The notes beneath the pieces are model-generated. The model did no database searches. It had not been told where the DNA came from and saw only the letters and a program-made list of their open reading frames with translations. 64,000 bases of DNA. Origin: Streptomyces sp. TRM70350. GTDB taxonomy: Bacteria; Actinomycetota; Actinomycetes; Streptomycetales; Streptomycetaceae. Position 1 is the first letter of the stretch. Each line of letters begins with the position of its first letter. The stretch spans positions 1 through 64,000 of the forward strand of contig NZ_JAHUXH010000025.1 of the NCBI RefSeq assembly GCF_019219825.1. Reading direction: 5' to 3'. The position numbers and the translations under genes are program-made. Shown piece by piece: positions 28,514-35,827 of the stretch.

Positions 28514-28818
28514 ACATTTGGATCGCGATCGGTGTCACCGCTGTCGGCTGTTATGCCGTCAAGCTTGCCGGGTTGCTGGTGCCCGCCGGTGTGCTGGAGC
28601 GGCCCCTCGTCAAGCGGCTGGCCGCGCTGCTGCCCGTCGCCCTGCTCGCCGCTCTCACGGCCCAGCAGACGTTCGCCGACGGGCGGGCACTGGTGTTGGA
28701 CGCGCGGGCCGCCGGGGTTGCCGCGGCCGCCGTGGCGCTGTTTCTGCGTGCTCCCTTTCTGCTGGTCGTCGCGGCGGCCGTGGTGGTGACGGCGGGGGTG
28801 CGGGCGGTGGGCGGGTGA
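28510..28818 (+). CDS. azlD: AzlD-family exporter, small subunit
   Basis: 102 aa, three to four helices (IAIGVTAVGCYAVKLAGLLV, AALLPVALLAALTAQQTF, APFLLVVAAAVVVTAGVRAV). The start is TTG at 28510, whose TGA-overlap with the azlC stop and upstream GAGGGGGA argue for it; the nearest upstream in-frame start falls within azlC. Obligate partner of AzlC. Confidence 0.88.
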   Translation: MNIWIAIGVTAVGCYAVKLAGLLVPAGVLERPLVKRLAALLPVALLAALTAQQTFADGRALVLDARAAGVAAAAVALFLRAPFLLVVAAAVVVTAGVRAVGG

Positions 28819-28827
28819 GGTGCGGGG

Positions 28828-29772
28828 TCAGCCGATGGGGCGGCCGTAGGACCTGAGGGTGCGCAGGGCCCCGATCGTCACCAGGGGGCGTGCCTCAAGA
28901 GCGGGGGCGGGTTCCCACTGGCGCCAGCGGATCGGCCAGCCGCCGTCCTCCTGCTGCTCGCTCGCCAGGAAGTCCAGGGAGCGTGTCATCTCGTCGTCGG
29001 TGAACCACACGCGTGCGAGGGAGTGCGGTGTCCCGGCGTAGTCGTGCGGGAAGTGGTACTCGCCGGGGGCGTACCCGGGGGCCACGGGGTAGTCGTCCAG
29101 GCGGTCGGGGTCGAGGGCGGCGAGGCGGTGTTCGCGGACCAGGCGGCCCAGGCGGTCGGCGGCCGCCTCCGCGCGCGGGCGGTCGGGTGCGGAGTCCAGG
29201 AAGGCCACGGCCGCCTGGATCTCGTAGGGGTGGGACTTCTCAAGGGACTCGACCGCCTGCCAGCAGAAGTCCGTGGCCCGGAACAGCCAGGCGTGCCAGA
29301 CCTCGTTGCGGTGCAGGACGCCCACCACCGGTCCGGTGGCGAGGAGTGCGCTGGGCGGGTCGTCGACGATCGGTACGAAGGGCGCGGTCGGATAGCCGCG
29401 TTGGCTGGGATGGACCGCCGGCAGCGCACCGTCCGGCGTGGAGACGGACGTCAGATAGCGGCACACGCGCTCCACGCGCTGGCCGCCGCAGCGCCCGATG
29501 GAATCCAGGACGCGCAGGGCCTGCACGGTGTGCAGCGGTTGGCTGACCGGACCGCGCAGATCGGGCTCCAGGGCGTGGCCGTATCCGCCGTCCTGGTTGC
29601 GGTACGCGTCCAGCGCCGTCTCCACCGGGTCGGCGGTGCCGTGGAGAAAGTGGTACGCGAAGAGACGCTGCTCCAGCACGCGCGCGGTGAGCCAGACGAA
29701 CTGCTCGGCGCGGAACAGTGGGGAGTGCGCCGGGGGCGTCGGGGGGAGTGGTGAAGCTCCGGTTTCGGCCAT
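28828..29772 (-). CDS. Hypothetical protein with prenyltransferase/terpene-cyclase-like toroid repeats
   Basis: 314 aa, no signal or membrane helix. Repeats of the alpha-alpha toroid type are visible: YRNQDGGYGHALEPDLRGP near residue 58 and SEQQEDGGWPIRWRQWEP near 272, each with a helix pattern before it. Such QDGGW/YG repeats occur in squalene cyclases and prenyltransferases. The DxDD-type catalytic motif is not seen, so a binding or scaffold role is as likely as catalysis. It is convergent to azlD (10 bases apart). Confidence 0.65.
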   Translation of the reverse strand: MAETGASPLPPTPPAHSPLFRAEQFVWLTARVLEQRLFAYHFLHGTADPVETALDAYRNQDGGYGHALEPDLRGPVSQPLHTVQALRVLDSIGRCGGQRVERVCRYLTSVSTPDGALPAVHPSQRGYPTAPFVPIVDDPPSALLATGPVVGVLHRNEVWHAWLFRATDFCWQAVESLEKSHPYEIQAAVAFLDSAPDRPRAEAAADRLGRLVREHRLAALDPDRLDDYPVAPGYAPGEYHFPHDYAGTPHSLARVWFTDDEMTRSLDFLASEQQEDGGWPIRWRQWEPAPALEARPLVTIGALRTLRSYGRPIG

Positions 29773-29852
29773 GGCTCAGACCGTAGGACGGAAAGCGGTC
29801 TCGGCATGGGCTCCCGGCTCGGGCCCACTCTCAGGGGCGGGATACTGGTGTC

Positions 29853-30047
29853 ATGAGGTTGACGGTCTTCTGGGAGCGGATGGCGGAGCACTTCGGTCCG
29901 GGATACGCCGACACCTTCGCGCGCGATCACGTGATGTCGGAGCTCGGCGGACGCACCGTGTACCAGGCGCTCGACGCCGGCTGGGAGGCCAAGGACGTGT
30001 GGCGCGTGGTCTGTACGGTCATGAACGTGCCACAGGAGAAGCGCTGA
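29853..30047 (+). CDS. DUF3046 family protein
   Basis: 64 aa: MRLTVFWERMAEHFGPGYAD, then DHVMSELGGRTVYQALDAG, and a WRVVC end before NVPQEKR. This small actinobacterial family (DUF3046) is typically found close to recA/recX. Function unknown. Confidence 0.88.
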   Translation: MRLTVFWERMAEHFGPGYADTFARDHVMSELGGRTVYQALDAGWEAKDVWRVVCTVMNVPQEKR

Positions 30048-30107
30048 CCGTTCACGAAGATCGCAGGACGTCACCCGATTGTCGGTGCCGTGGGTGAAAC
30101 TTGCACC

Positions 30108-31436
30108 GTGGCAGACGAGACCGGGCAGGCACCCCCGCACGCATCCCCCTCCGGCACGACGCCGCCCACCCGGCCTCTCGCCGACGGCGCCGTCGCGCCC
30201 GGTGGGCGCATGCCGCGCTGGCTGCCACGAGCCATGGTGCTGGCGCTCACCCTGGTCGCCGTGTTCCAGCTGGGCAGTTGGGCCTTCCACCAGCTCACCG
30301 GCCTGCTGATCAACATCCTCATCGCGTTCTTCCTGGCCCTCGCCATCGAGCCCGCGGTGAGCTGGATGGCCTCGCGCGGAATGCGCCGGGGACTGGGCAC
30401 CGGCCTGGTCTTCCTCGCCGTGATAATCGTCTCCGCGGGCTTCGTCACACTGCTCGGCTCGATGCTCGCGGGGCAGATCATCACGATGGTCGAGGGTTTC
30501 CCGGACTACCTCGACTCCGTCATCAACTGGATCAACACGCACTTCAAGACCGAACTGAGGCGCGTGGACATCCAGGAGGGCCTGCTCCGCTCCGACTGGC
30601 TGCGCAATTACGTGCAGAACAGCGCCACCGGCGTCCTGGACGTGTCCACGCAGGTCCTCGGGGGCCTGTTCCAACTGCTGACGATCACCCTGTTCGCGTT
30701 CTACTTCGCCGCCGACGGCCCGAGGCTGCGCCGCGCGCTCTGCTCCGTGCTGCCGCCCGCCCGGCAGGCCGAGGTGCTGCGCGCGTGGGAGATCGCCGTC
30801 AACAAGACCGGCGGCTACCTGTACTCGCGCGGTCTGATGGCGCTCGTCTCGGGTGTGGCGCACTACATATTGCTGGAGTTCCTGGGCGTGCCGTACGCAC
30901 CCGTGCTGGCGGTCTGGGTGGGGCTCGTGTCGCAGTTCATCCCCACCATCGGCACCTATCTCGCCGGTGCCCTGCCGATGCTGATCGCCTTCACGGTCGA
31001 TCCCTGGTACGCGCTGTGGGTGCTGATCTTCGTCGTGATCTACCAGCAGTTCGAGAACTACGTGCTGCAGCCCAAGCTGACCGCCAAGACCGTCGACATC
31101 CATCCCGCGGTCGCCTTCGGGTCGGTCATCGCGGGCACCGCGCTCCTCGGCGCGGTCGGCGCGTTGATCGCCATCCCGGCGGTCGCCACGCTCCAGGCGT
31201 TCCTCGGGGCGTATGTGAAGCGGTACGACGTCACGGACGACCCCCGGGTGCACGGGCATCGGAGACGAGCACCGGGGACGGGGCTCGTCACGCGCGCGCG
31301 GCGGGCGTGGGGGCGGCTACGGGTGGCGGAGTCGGGGGAGTCGAGTGAGTCGGGGGAAGACTTGAGTGAGTCGGGGGAAGACTTGGTGGGGCAGCCGGGG
31401 GAACCGGGGGGAGGCTTCGCAGAGGAGCGTTCGTAA
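30108..31436 (+). CDS. AI-2E transporter family membrane protein
   Basis: 442 aa from GTG 30108 (in-frame GTG 30090 is possible). About eight helices in the TqsA/YdiK layout: MVLALTLVAVFQLGSWAFHQ, LLINILIAFFLALAIEPAVS, TLFAFYFAADGPRLR, PVLAVWVGLVSQFIPTIGTY, FGSVIAGTALLGAVGALIAI. The PTIGTYLAGALP motif is family-typical. Proposed roles are efflux of small signals or ion exchange. The C-terminal tail is acidic with a repeat of SESGED units. Confidence 0.85.
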   Translation: MADETGQAPPHASPSGTTPPTRPLADGAVAPGGRMPRWLPRAMVLALTLVAVFQLGSWAFHQLTGLLINILIAFFLALAIEPAVSWMASRGMRRGLGTGLVFLAVIIVSAGFVTLLGSMLAGQIITMVEGFPDYLDSVINWINTHFKTELRRVDIQEGLLRSDWLRNYVQNSATGVLDVSTQVLGGLFQLLTITLFAFYFAADGPRLRRALCSVLPPARQAEVLRAWEIAVNKTGGYLYSRGLMALVSGVAHYILLEFLGVPYAPVLAVWVGLVSQFIPTIGTYLAGALPMLIAFTVDPWYALWVLIFVVIYQQFENYVLQPKLTAKTVDIHPAVAFGSVIAGTALLGAVGALIAIPAVATLQAFLGAYVKRYDVTDDPRVHGHRRRAPGTGLVTRARRAWGRLRVAESGESSESGEDLSESGEDLVGQPGEPGGGFAEERS

Positions 31437-31455
31437 GGGAGCTTGCTCGCAGGCG

Positions 31456-32051
31456 TCAGCTCAGTACGTGAGAACGGCCCATGGCTCCGGCGACCGCTGC
31501 CGCGCAACAGCCGACCGCCGCAGCCACGATCCGCTGCGGACCGGCTCGCTCCCTGGGGTGCGCGAGAGCAGCCAGGCCAGCGCGGGCAGGACCCGTACGG
31601 CGTGCAGACTGACCCCGTGCGACGGCTTCAGCGGGGCCGTGGAGTCGTACGCCGCCTCCTGGTCGCCGGTCCGGACGAGCACGACATCGCGCGCGATCAT
31701 CGCCGCGCCCGAGGTCGGCGCGACGAGCAGCATCGCGAACCCGAACCGCACGGCGAGGGCCATGCCGGGCACCCGGCGCCACGCCTGGAGGGTGAGGCCG
31801 GTGACCTCCATCGCACAGTCGGCGGCGAACACGGCGAGCAGCACCGCACGCAGCCTCAGGCCACCGGCTTGCGCCAGGAGACGGGCCCGTGCCAGGGGCC
31901 GCCGTCGACCGCGAACACCACCAGGTGCGCCGGGCCGGAGACGATCAGGAGGAGGGCGGTCGCGTGGCAGAGGCGAGAGACGGCGGCTCCCGGAGACGGG
32001 GTGGGGTCGGCTGTGTGGGGGGCCCTGCGCGGGCGGCGCGGGGGATTCCAT
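31456..32051 (-). pseudogene. Decayed membrane protein gene (several frameshifts)
   Basis: Fragments of one membrane protein lie in different minus-strand frames, in order. A likely start MESPAPPAQG (32051) is followed in another frame by SRLCHATALLLIVSGPAHLV and VVFAVDGGPWHGPVSWRKPV (31978-31860). Back in the first frame come VLLAVFAADCAMEVTGLTLQ and AWRRVPG, then TGDQEAAYDSTAPLKPSHGV and LHAVRVLPALAWLLSRT. Finally VAAAVGCCAAAVAGA appears in a third frame while the end WAVLTY is back in the earlier one. At least three frame changes are needed, and the helices expected after SWRKPV and after RRVPG look deleted. I recall intact Streptomyces proteins of this type but no function. Confidence 0.75.
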
Positions 32052-32207
32052 GGCCAGAGCCTGGCGCAGGAGGTCCGGTGCCGTCGTCGTACGGCCGGAG
32101 ACACCTGTCGTACGCCGGGGAAGCAGGGCGGGGTTCGGGGCGGTGAGGCGGAATCGGGGGCCGGTGTCGGTGCGCGGTCGTAGTCTCGGAAGTGCTGCGT
32201 GGTGAGC

Positions 32208-32237
32208 TTGACACAAAAATCGAACATCCATTCTCAT
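32208..32237 (+). promoter_or_regulatory. recA promoter with LexA (SOS) box
   Basis: TTGACA at 32208-32213 is a consensus -35 element, with a weak -10 around 32229-32237. The SOS box GAACATCCATTCTC (32222-32235) lies in the spacer and -10 region, where LexA would block polymerase. The box sequence is the one I recall for Streptomyces recA. The region 32052-32396 otherwise holds no gene; the transcript leader before recA is about 150 bases. Confidence 0.8.
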
Positions 32238-32396
32238 GGGGGCTCCGGTGAGGCTCTCGACGGGGATTTCCACAGGGATTGATGGAGAAGTGCCCGAGTT
32301 ATCCACAGGCCGGACCGGCGTCGGGGCGCATTGTCAGTGGCAGGCGTTAGCGTCTTTGACGTGAAGCGATCGACTCAAGCAAACCGGGTGGAACCC

Positions 32397-33524
32397 ATGG
32401 CAGGTACCGACCGCGAGAAGGCACTCGACGCCGCCCTCGCGCAGATTGAACGGCAATTCGGCAAGGGCGCGGTCATGCGCATGGGCGAGCGGGCGAAGGA
32501 GCCCATCGAGGTCATCCCGACCGGGTCGACCGCGCTCGACGTGGCCCTCGGCGTCGGCGGCCTGCCGCGCGGCCGTGTCGTGGAGATCTACGGACCGGAG
32601 TCCTCCGGTAAGACGACCCTGACCCTGCACGCGGTGGCGAATGCTCAGAAGGCCGGCGGACAGGTCGCCTTCGTGGACGCGGAGCACGCCCTCGACCCCG
32701 AGTACGCGAAGAAGCTCGGCGTCGACATCGACAATCTGATCCTGTCCCAGCCGGACAACGGCGAACAGGCGCTGGAGATCGTGGACATGTTGGTCCGCTC
32801 CGGCGCGCTCGACCTCATCGTCATCGACTCCGTCGCCGCGCTCGTCCCGCGCGCGGAGATCGAGGGCGAGATGGGCGACAGCCACGTGGGTCTGCAGGCC
32901 CGCCTGATGAGCCAGGCCCTGCGGAAGATCACCAGCGCGCTCAACCAGTCCAAGACCACCGCGATCTTCATCAACCAGCTCCGCGAGAAGATCGGCGTGA
33001 TGTTCGGCTCGCCGGAGACCACGACCGGTGGCCGGGCGCTGAAGTTCTACGCCTCGGTGCGCATCGACATCCGCCGCATCGAGACCCTGAAGGACGGCAC
33101 GGAGGCGGTCGGCAACCGCACCCGCTGCAAGGTCGTCAAGAACAAGGTCGCACCGCCCTTCAAGCAGGCCGAGTTCGACATCCTCTACGGCCAGGGCATC
33201 AGCCGCGAGGGCGGTCTGATCGACATGGGCGTGGAGCACGGCTTCGTCCGCAAGGCCGGCGCCTGGTACACGTACGAGGGCGACCAGCTCGGCCAGGGCA
33301 AGGAGAACGCGCGCAACTTCCTGAAGGACAACCCCGACCTGGCCAACGAGATCGAGAAGAAGATCAAGGAGAAGCTCGGCGTCGGGGTACGGCCCGAGGA
33401 GCCCGCCGCCGAACCGGGCGCGGTCGCCGCGGTCGCCACCCCTGCGGACGAAGCGCCCAAGGCGGTGCCGGCACCGGCGACGGCCAAGACGGCCAGGACC
33501 AAGGCCGCGGCTGCCAAGAGCTGA
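32397..33524 (+). CDS. recA: Recombinase RecA
   Basis: 375 aa. Walker A GPESSGKTTL, Walker B LDLIVIDSVAALVPRAEIEG, loop 1 MGDSHVGLQARLMSQALRK, loop 2 region INQLREKIGVMFGSPETTTG. RecA forms filaments on single-stranded DNA, drives strand exchange and stimulates LexA self-cleavage. ATG 32397 fits the family start MAGTDREKALDAALAQIERQ. An Ala/Lys/Pro-rich tail ends the protein. recX follows after three bases. Confidence 0.98.
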   Translation: MAGTDREKALDAALAQIERQFGKGAVMRMGERAKEPIEVIPTGSTALDVALGVGGLPRGRVVEIYGPESSGKTTLTLHAVANAQKAGGQVAFVDAEHALDPEYAKKLGVDIDNLILSQPDNGEQALEIVDMLVRSGALDLIVIDSVAALVPRAEIEGEMGDSHVGLQARLMSQALRKITSALNQSKTTAIFINQLREKIGVMFGSPETTTGGRALKFYASVRIDIRRIETLKDGTEAVGNRTRCKVVKNKVAPPFKQAEFDILYGQGISREGGLIDMGVEHGFVRKAGAWYTYEGDQLGQGKENARNFLKDNPDLANEIEKKIKEKLGVGVRPEEPAAEPGAVAAVATPADEAPKAVPAPATAKTARTKAAAAKS

Positions 33525-33527
33525 CCC

Positions 33528-34367
33528 GTGACACGGCGAACCGACTGGGCCGAGTACGCATACCCCGGTGTCCCGCGGGAGCCGGATCCGGGGAGGGCGG
33601 ACGAGGGGGGCTTTGCCGGGGCCGGGCACGGTGACGAGTGGCCGGGCGGTGGCTCGCGCGCTGGGCACGGTGACGAGTGGCCGGGCGGTCGCTCGCACGC
33701 CGGTGCGGGTGCGAGCGATGGCGGTCGGCCTCGTGGCGACCGCGGGGGGCGCGGCGAGGCCGGCTCACGACGGGGGCGTGGGCGCCGTCGGCGTGGCTTC
33801 GCAGAGCCGTCCGCCGAGGACGGGGACACCTCCTCCTTGTCGAGGGCCGAGCAGGAGGAGTCCCCAGGGGACCCGGCTGAGCGGGCACGGGCGATCTGCC
33901 TGCGCCTGCTCACCGGGACCCCGCGCACGCGGAAGCAGCTCGCGGACGCCCTGCGCAAGCGGGACATCCCGGACGACGTGGCCGAGGAGGTGCTGTCGCG
34001 GTTCGAGGAGGTCGGGCTGATCAACGACAGTGCCTTCGCGGACGCCTGGGTGGAGTCCCGGCATCACGGCCGGGGGCTGGCCCGGCGGGCGCTGGCGCAG
34101 GAGCTGCGGACCAAGGGGGTCGACTCCACGCTGATCGACGCGGCCGTTGCCCAGCTCGACACTGAGCAGGAGGAGGCGACCGCGCGTGAACTCGTCGCCC
34201 GCAAGCTGCACTCCACACGCGGCCTCGACCGGGAGAAGCGACTCCGGCGGCTGGCGGGGATGCTGGCGCGGAAGGGATATCCCGAGGGGATGGCCCTGCG
34301 GGTGGTGCGGCGGGCGTTGGAGGAAGAGGGGGAGGATACGGAGTTCTTGGGAGAGGAGGGGTTCTGA
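33528..34367 (+). CDS. recX: Regulatory protein RecX
   Basis: 279 aa. The C-terminal ~150 residues are the three-helix-repeat RecX domain (ICLRLLTGTPRTRKQLADAL, EVLSRFEEVGLINDSAFADAWV, LARRALAQELRTKGVDSTLI, GMLARKGYPEGMALRVVRRAL). It caps and disassembles RecA filaments. About 115 N-terminal residues are a disordered Gly/Asp/Arg/Glu extension with an internal duplication. GTG 33528 is three bases after recA, so both are one transcript. Confidence 0.93.
   Translation: MTRRTDWAEYAYPGVPREPDPGRADEGGFAGAGHGDEWPGGGSRAGHGDEWPGGRSHAGAGASDGGRPRGDRGGRGEAGSRRGRGRRRRGFAEPSAEDGDTSSLSRAEQEESPGDPAERARAICLRLLTGTPRTRKQLADALRKRDIPDDVAEEVLSRFEEVGLINDSAFADAWVESRHHGRGLARRALAQELRTKGVDSTLIDAAVAQLDTEQEEATARELVARKLHSTRGLDREKRLRRLAGMLARKGYPEGMALRVVRRALEEEGEDTEFLGEEGF
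33624..33689 (+). repeat. 39-base tandem duplication in the recX N-terminal extension
   Basis: A 27-base block beginning GGGCACGGTGACGAGTGG is identical at 33624-33650 and 33663-33689, giving a 39-base period. It encodes GHGDEWPGG twice. Confidence 0.85.
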
Positions 34368-34509
34368 GGGTGTCCTGGTCGGCGGGCTTCGGCTCTGCGG
34401 GCGCGGGTGGTGGGGACGATGCCGGTGGCTCTCTCCGGCCCCGCGTCGCACCCACGCCCTGCCTGCGCCCTCACGGGCTCGGCGTCCCCCACGCCCGGCC
34501 GCCTACGCC

Positions 34510-34917
34510 TCATGGGCTCGCCGTCACCGGAAGTCCCGCACCCCGCCAAGCCTGGAACCCACCCTCCAGGTCCGTCGCCCGGTGCAGCCCCACTCGGTGC
34601 AGCGACTCCACGGCGAGGCTCGACGCGTAACCCTCGTTGCAGATCACCACAACGCGCAGGTCGTGGCTCGTGGCCTCGGGAAGGCGGTGGCTGCCGTGGG
34701 GGTCGAGGCGCCACTCCAGTTCGTTGCGCTCCACGATCAGGGCGCCGGGGATCACGCCGTCCCGCTCGCGCAGGGCCTGGTACCGGATGTCCACGAGGAG
34801 CGCCTCGCGGGCCCGGGCGGCCTCGTAGGCCTCCTGCGGTTCGATCCGCACGTACCCCTCGCGTACCCGTTCGAGCAACTCGTCTATACCCACCGGCATT
34901 CCACGCTCACCACTCAT
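34510..34917 (-). CDS. Rhodanese-like domain protein
   Basis: 135 aa, a single rhodanese domain with the active-site loop VVVICNEGYASSLAVESLHR (Cys as sulfur acceptor) and the ALLVDIRYQALRERDGVIPG start motif. It can carry persulfide sulfur. It lies 76 bases downstream of the cysteine dioxygenase gene on the same strand, so the pair likely handles sulfane sulfur or cysteine turnover. No gene is seen in the 142 bases between it and recX. Confidence 0.88.
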   Translation of the reverse strand: MSGERGMPVGIDELLERVREGYVRIEPQEAYEAARAREALLVDIRYQALRERDGVIPGALIVERNELEWRLDPHGSHRLPEATSHDLRVVVICNEGYASSLAVESLHRVGLHRATDLEGGFQAWRGAGLPVTASP

Positions 34918-34953
34918 CGCCGCTCCTCAAAGCCCCTCTACCGCCTACTCGCT

Positions 34954-34989
34954 CACCCACACCCACACCCACACCCCCACCCCACACCC
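34954..34989 (+). repeat. CACCCA-type microsatellite
   Basis: About six imperfect copies of an (ACCCAC) hexamer in the gap between the cdo and rhodanese genes, with a later run of C. Low-complexity; no function evident. Confidence 0.7.
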
Positions 34990-34993
34990 TGCC

Positions 34994-35551
34994 TCACTGC
35001 CAGTCCTCCGGCCGCTCCACCTGCTCCAACCGCAGCACATTCCCCGCGCGGCTGTAACGCCGAATCCGCGGCAACGGTGGGTAGTAGGCGTGCACGGAGA
35101 TGGCGTGTCGGTCGGGGGACTCGTTGAGTACCTCATGGACGTGGTGGCGGCCGAAGGAACGGCCCTGGCCCGCCCGCAGGCGGCGTTCCCGGTCGACGCC
35201 CTCCGTGAGTTCCAGGGTCTTCCAGCCGTCGGTGGGCAGCCGGGCGGCGAGGGAGTGCTCCGTGAGTTCGCCGCGGGCGGTGAGGAAGGCGCCCACCGAG
35301 TCGGCGTGGTCGTGCCAGCCGGTGCCCGTGCCGGGCGGCCAGCCGATGAGCCAGGCCTCGCTGCCGCCGGGACCTTCCAGCCGTACCCAGGTGCGGGCCT
35401 CCGGGTCGAGCGGAAGGGAGTCGATCAGCGCGGCGTCGGCGGCCGTACGCCGGGCGAAGTCGAGAAGGTCGGCCTGCGTCGGGGTGCCCACGGCAGATCC
35501 GGAAGCGGAAGGAGAAACAGGGGCAGAGGAGGCAGCGGGAGAGGCGGACAA
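34994..35551 (-). CDS. Cysteine dioxygenase family protein
   Basis: 185 aa. Cupin fold with iron ligands in GTGWHDHADSVGAFLTARGEL (HxH) and a third His in GRHHVHEVLNES; the end has ISVHAYYPPL as in type I cysteine dioxygenases. It oxidises cysteine to cysteine sulfinate. The first start is TTG 35551 with AGGA upstream; an internal GTG at 35491 (GTPTQADLLDF) is an alternative that would drop a Ser/Pro-rich leader. A cysteine-rich leader peptide lies just upstream. Confidence 0.82.
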   Translation of the reverse strand: MSASPAASSAPVSPSASGSAVGTPTQADLLDFARRTAADAALIDSLPLDPEARTWVRLEGPGGSEAWLIGWPPGTGTGWHDHADSVGAFLTARGELTEHSLAARLPTDGWKTLELTEGVDRERRLRAGQGRSFGRHHVHEVLNESPDRHAISVHAYYPPLPRIRRYSRAGNVLRLEQVERPEDWQ

Positions 35552-35633
35552 CGTGCACCGTCCTGATGAGCGTTCGCGTGAGCGCGCGCGGCGAGGCGTC
35601 AGCGGCGCGCGCGGTGAGGGAGAAAAGGCGAGA

Positions 35634-35681
35634 TCAGCAGGCGGGACGACACACGCAGCCCGCGTAGCGGAGGAGGTCCAT
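35634..35681 (-). CDS. Cys-rich leader peptide upstream of cysteine dioxygenase
   Basis: 15-residue ORF MDLLRYAGCVCRPAC, with GGAG seven bases before ATG 35681. A longer form from GTG 35720 would add VTGTCVRLWRRVH. Three cysteines in the last seven residues, before a gene of cysteine catabolism, fit a cysteine-responsive attenuator peptide. Peptides ending in CRPAC-type sequences upstream of sulfur genes are known in Streptomyces. GC-rich self-complementary stretches (CGCGCGCG runs) lie between it and the dioxygenase start. Confidence 0.75.
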   Translation of the reverse strand: MDLLRYAGCVCRPAC

Positions 35682-35827
35682 ATGGACTCTCCGCCACAGG
35701 CGTACGCAGGTGCCGGTCACGTTCCGGAGTACACCATGCCGGTCCTGGCCGGTCAATTCGCCGTCACCCTGCGGACGGAGACACAGAGTGACGGCGAGCG
35801 AGCAGGCACACCCAGCACCACGAGGGG

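Noticed and set aside
31443..32183. 246-codon plus-strand ORF over the membrane pseudogene
   Set aside because: Arg/Gly-rich, no family pattern; the minus-strand fragments carry hydrophobic helices and recognisable segments.
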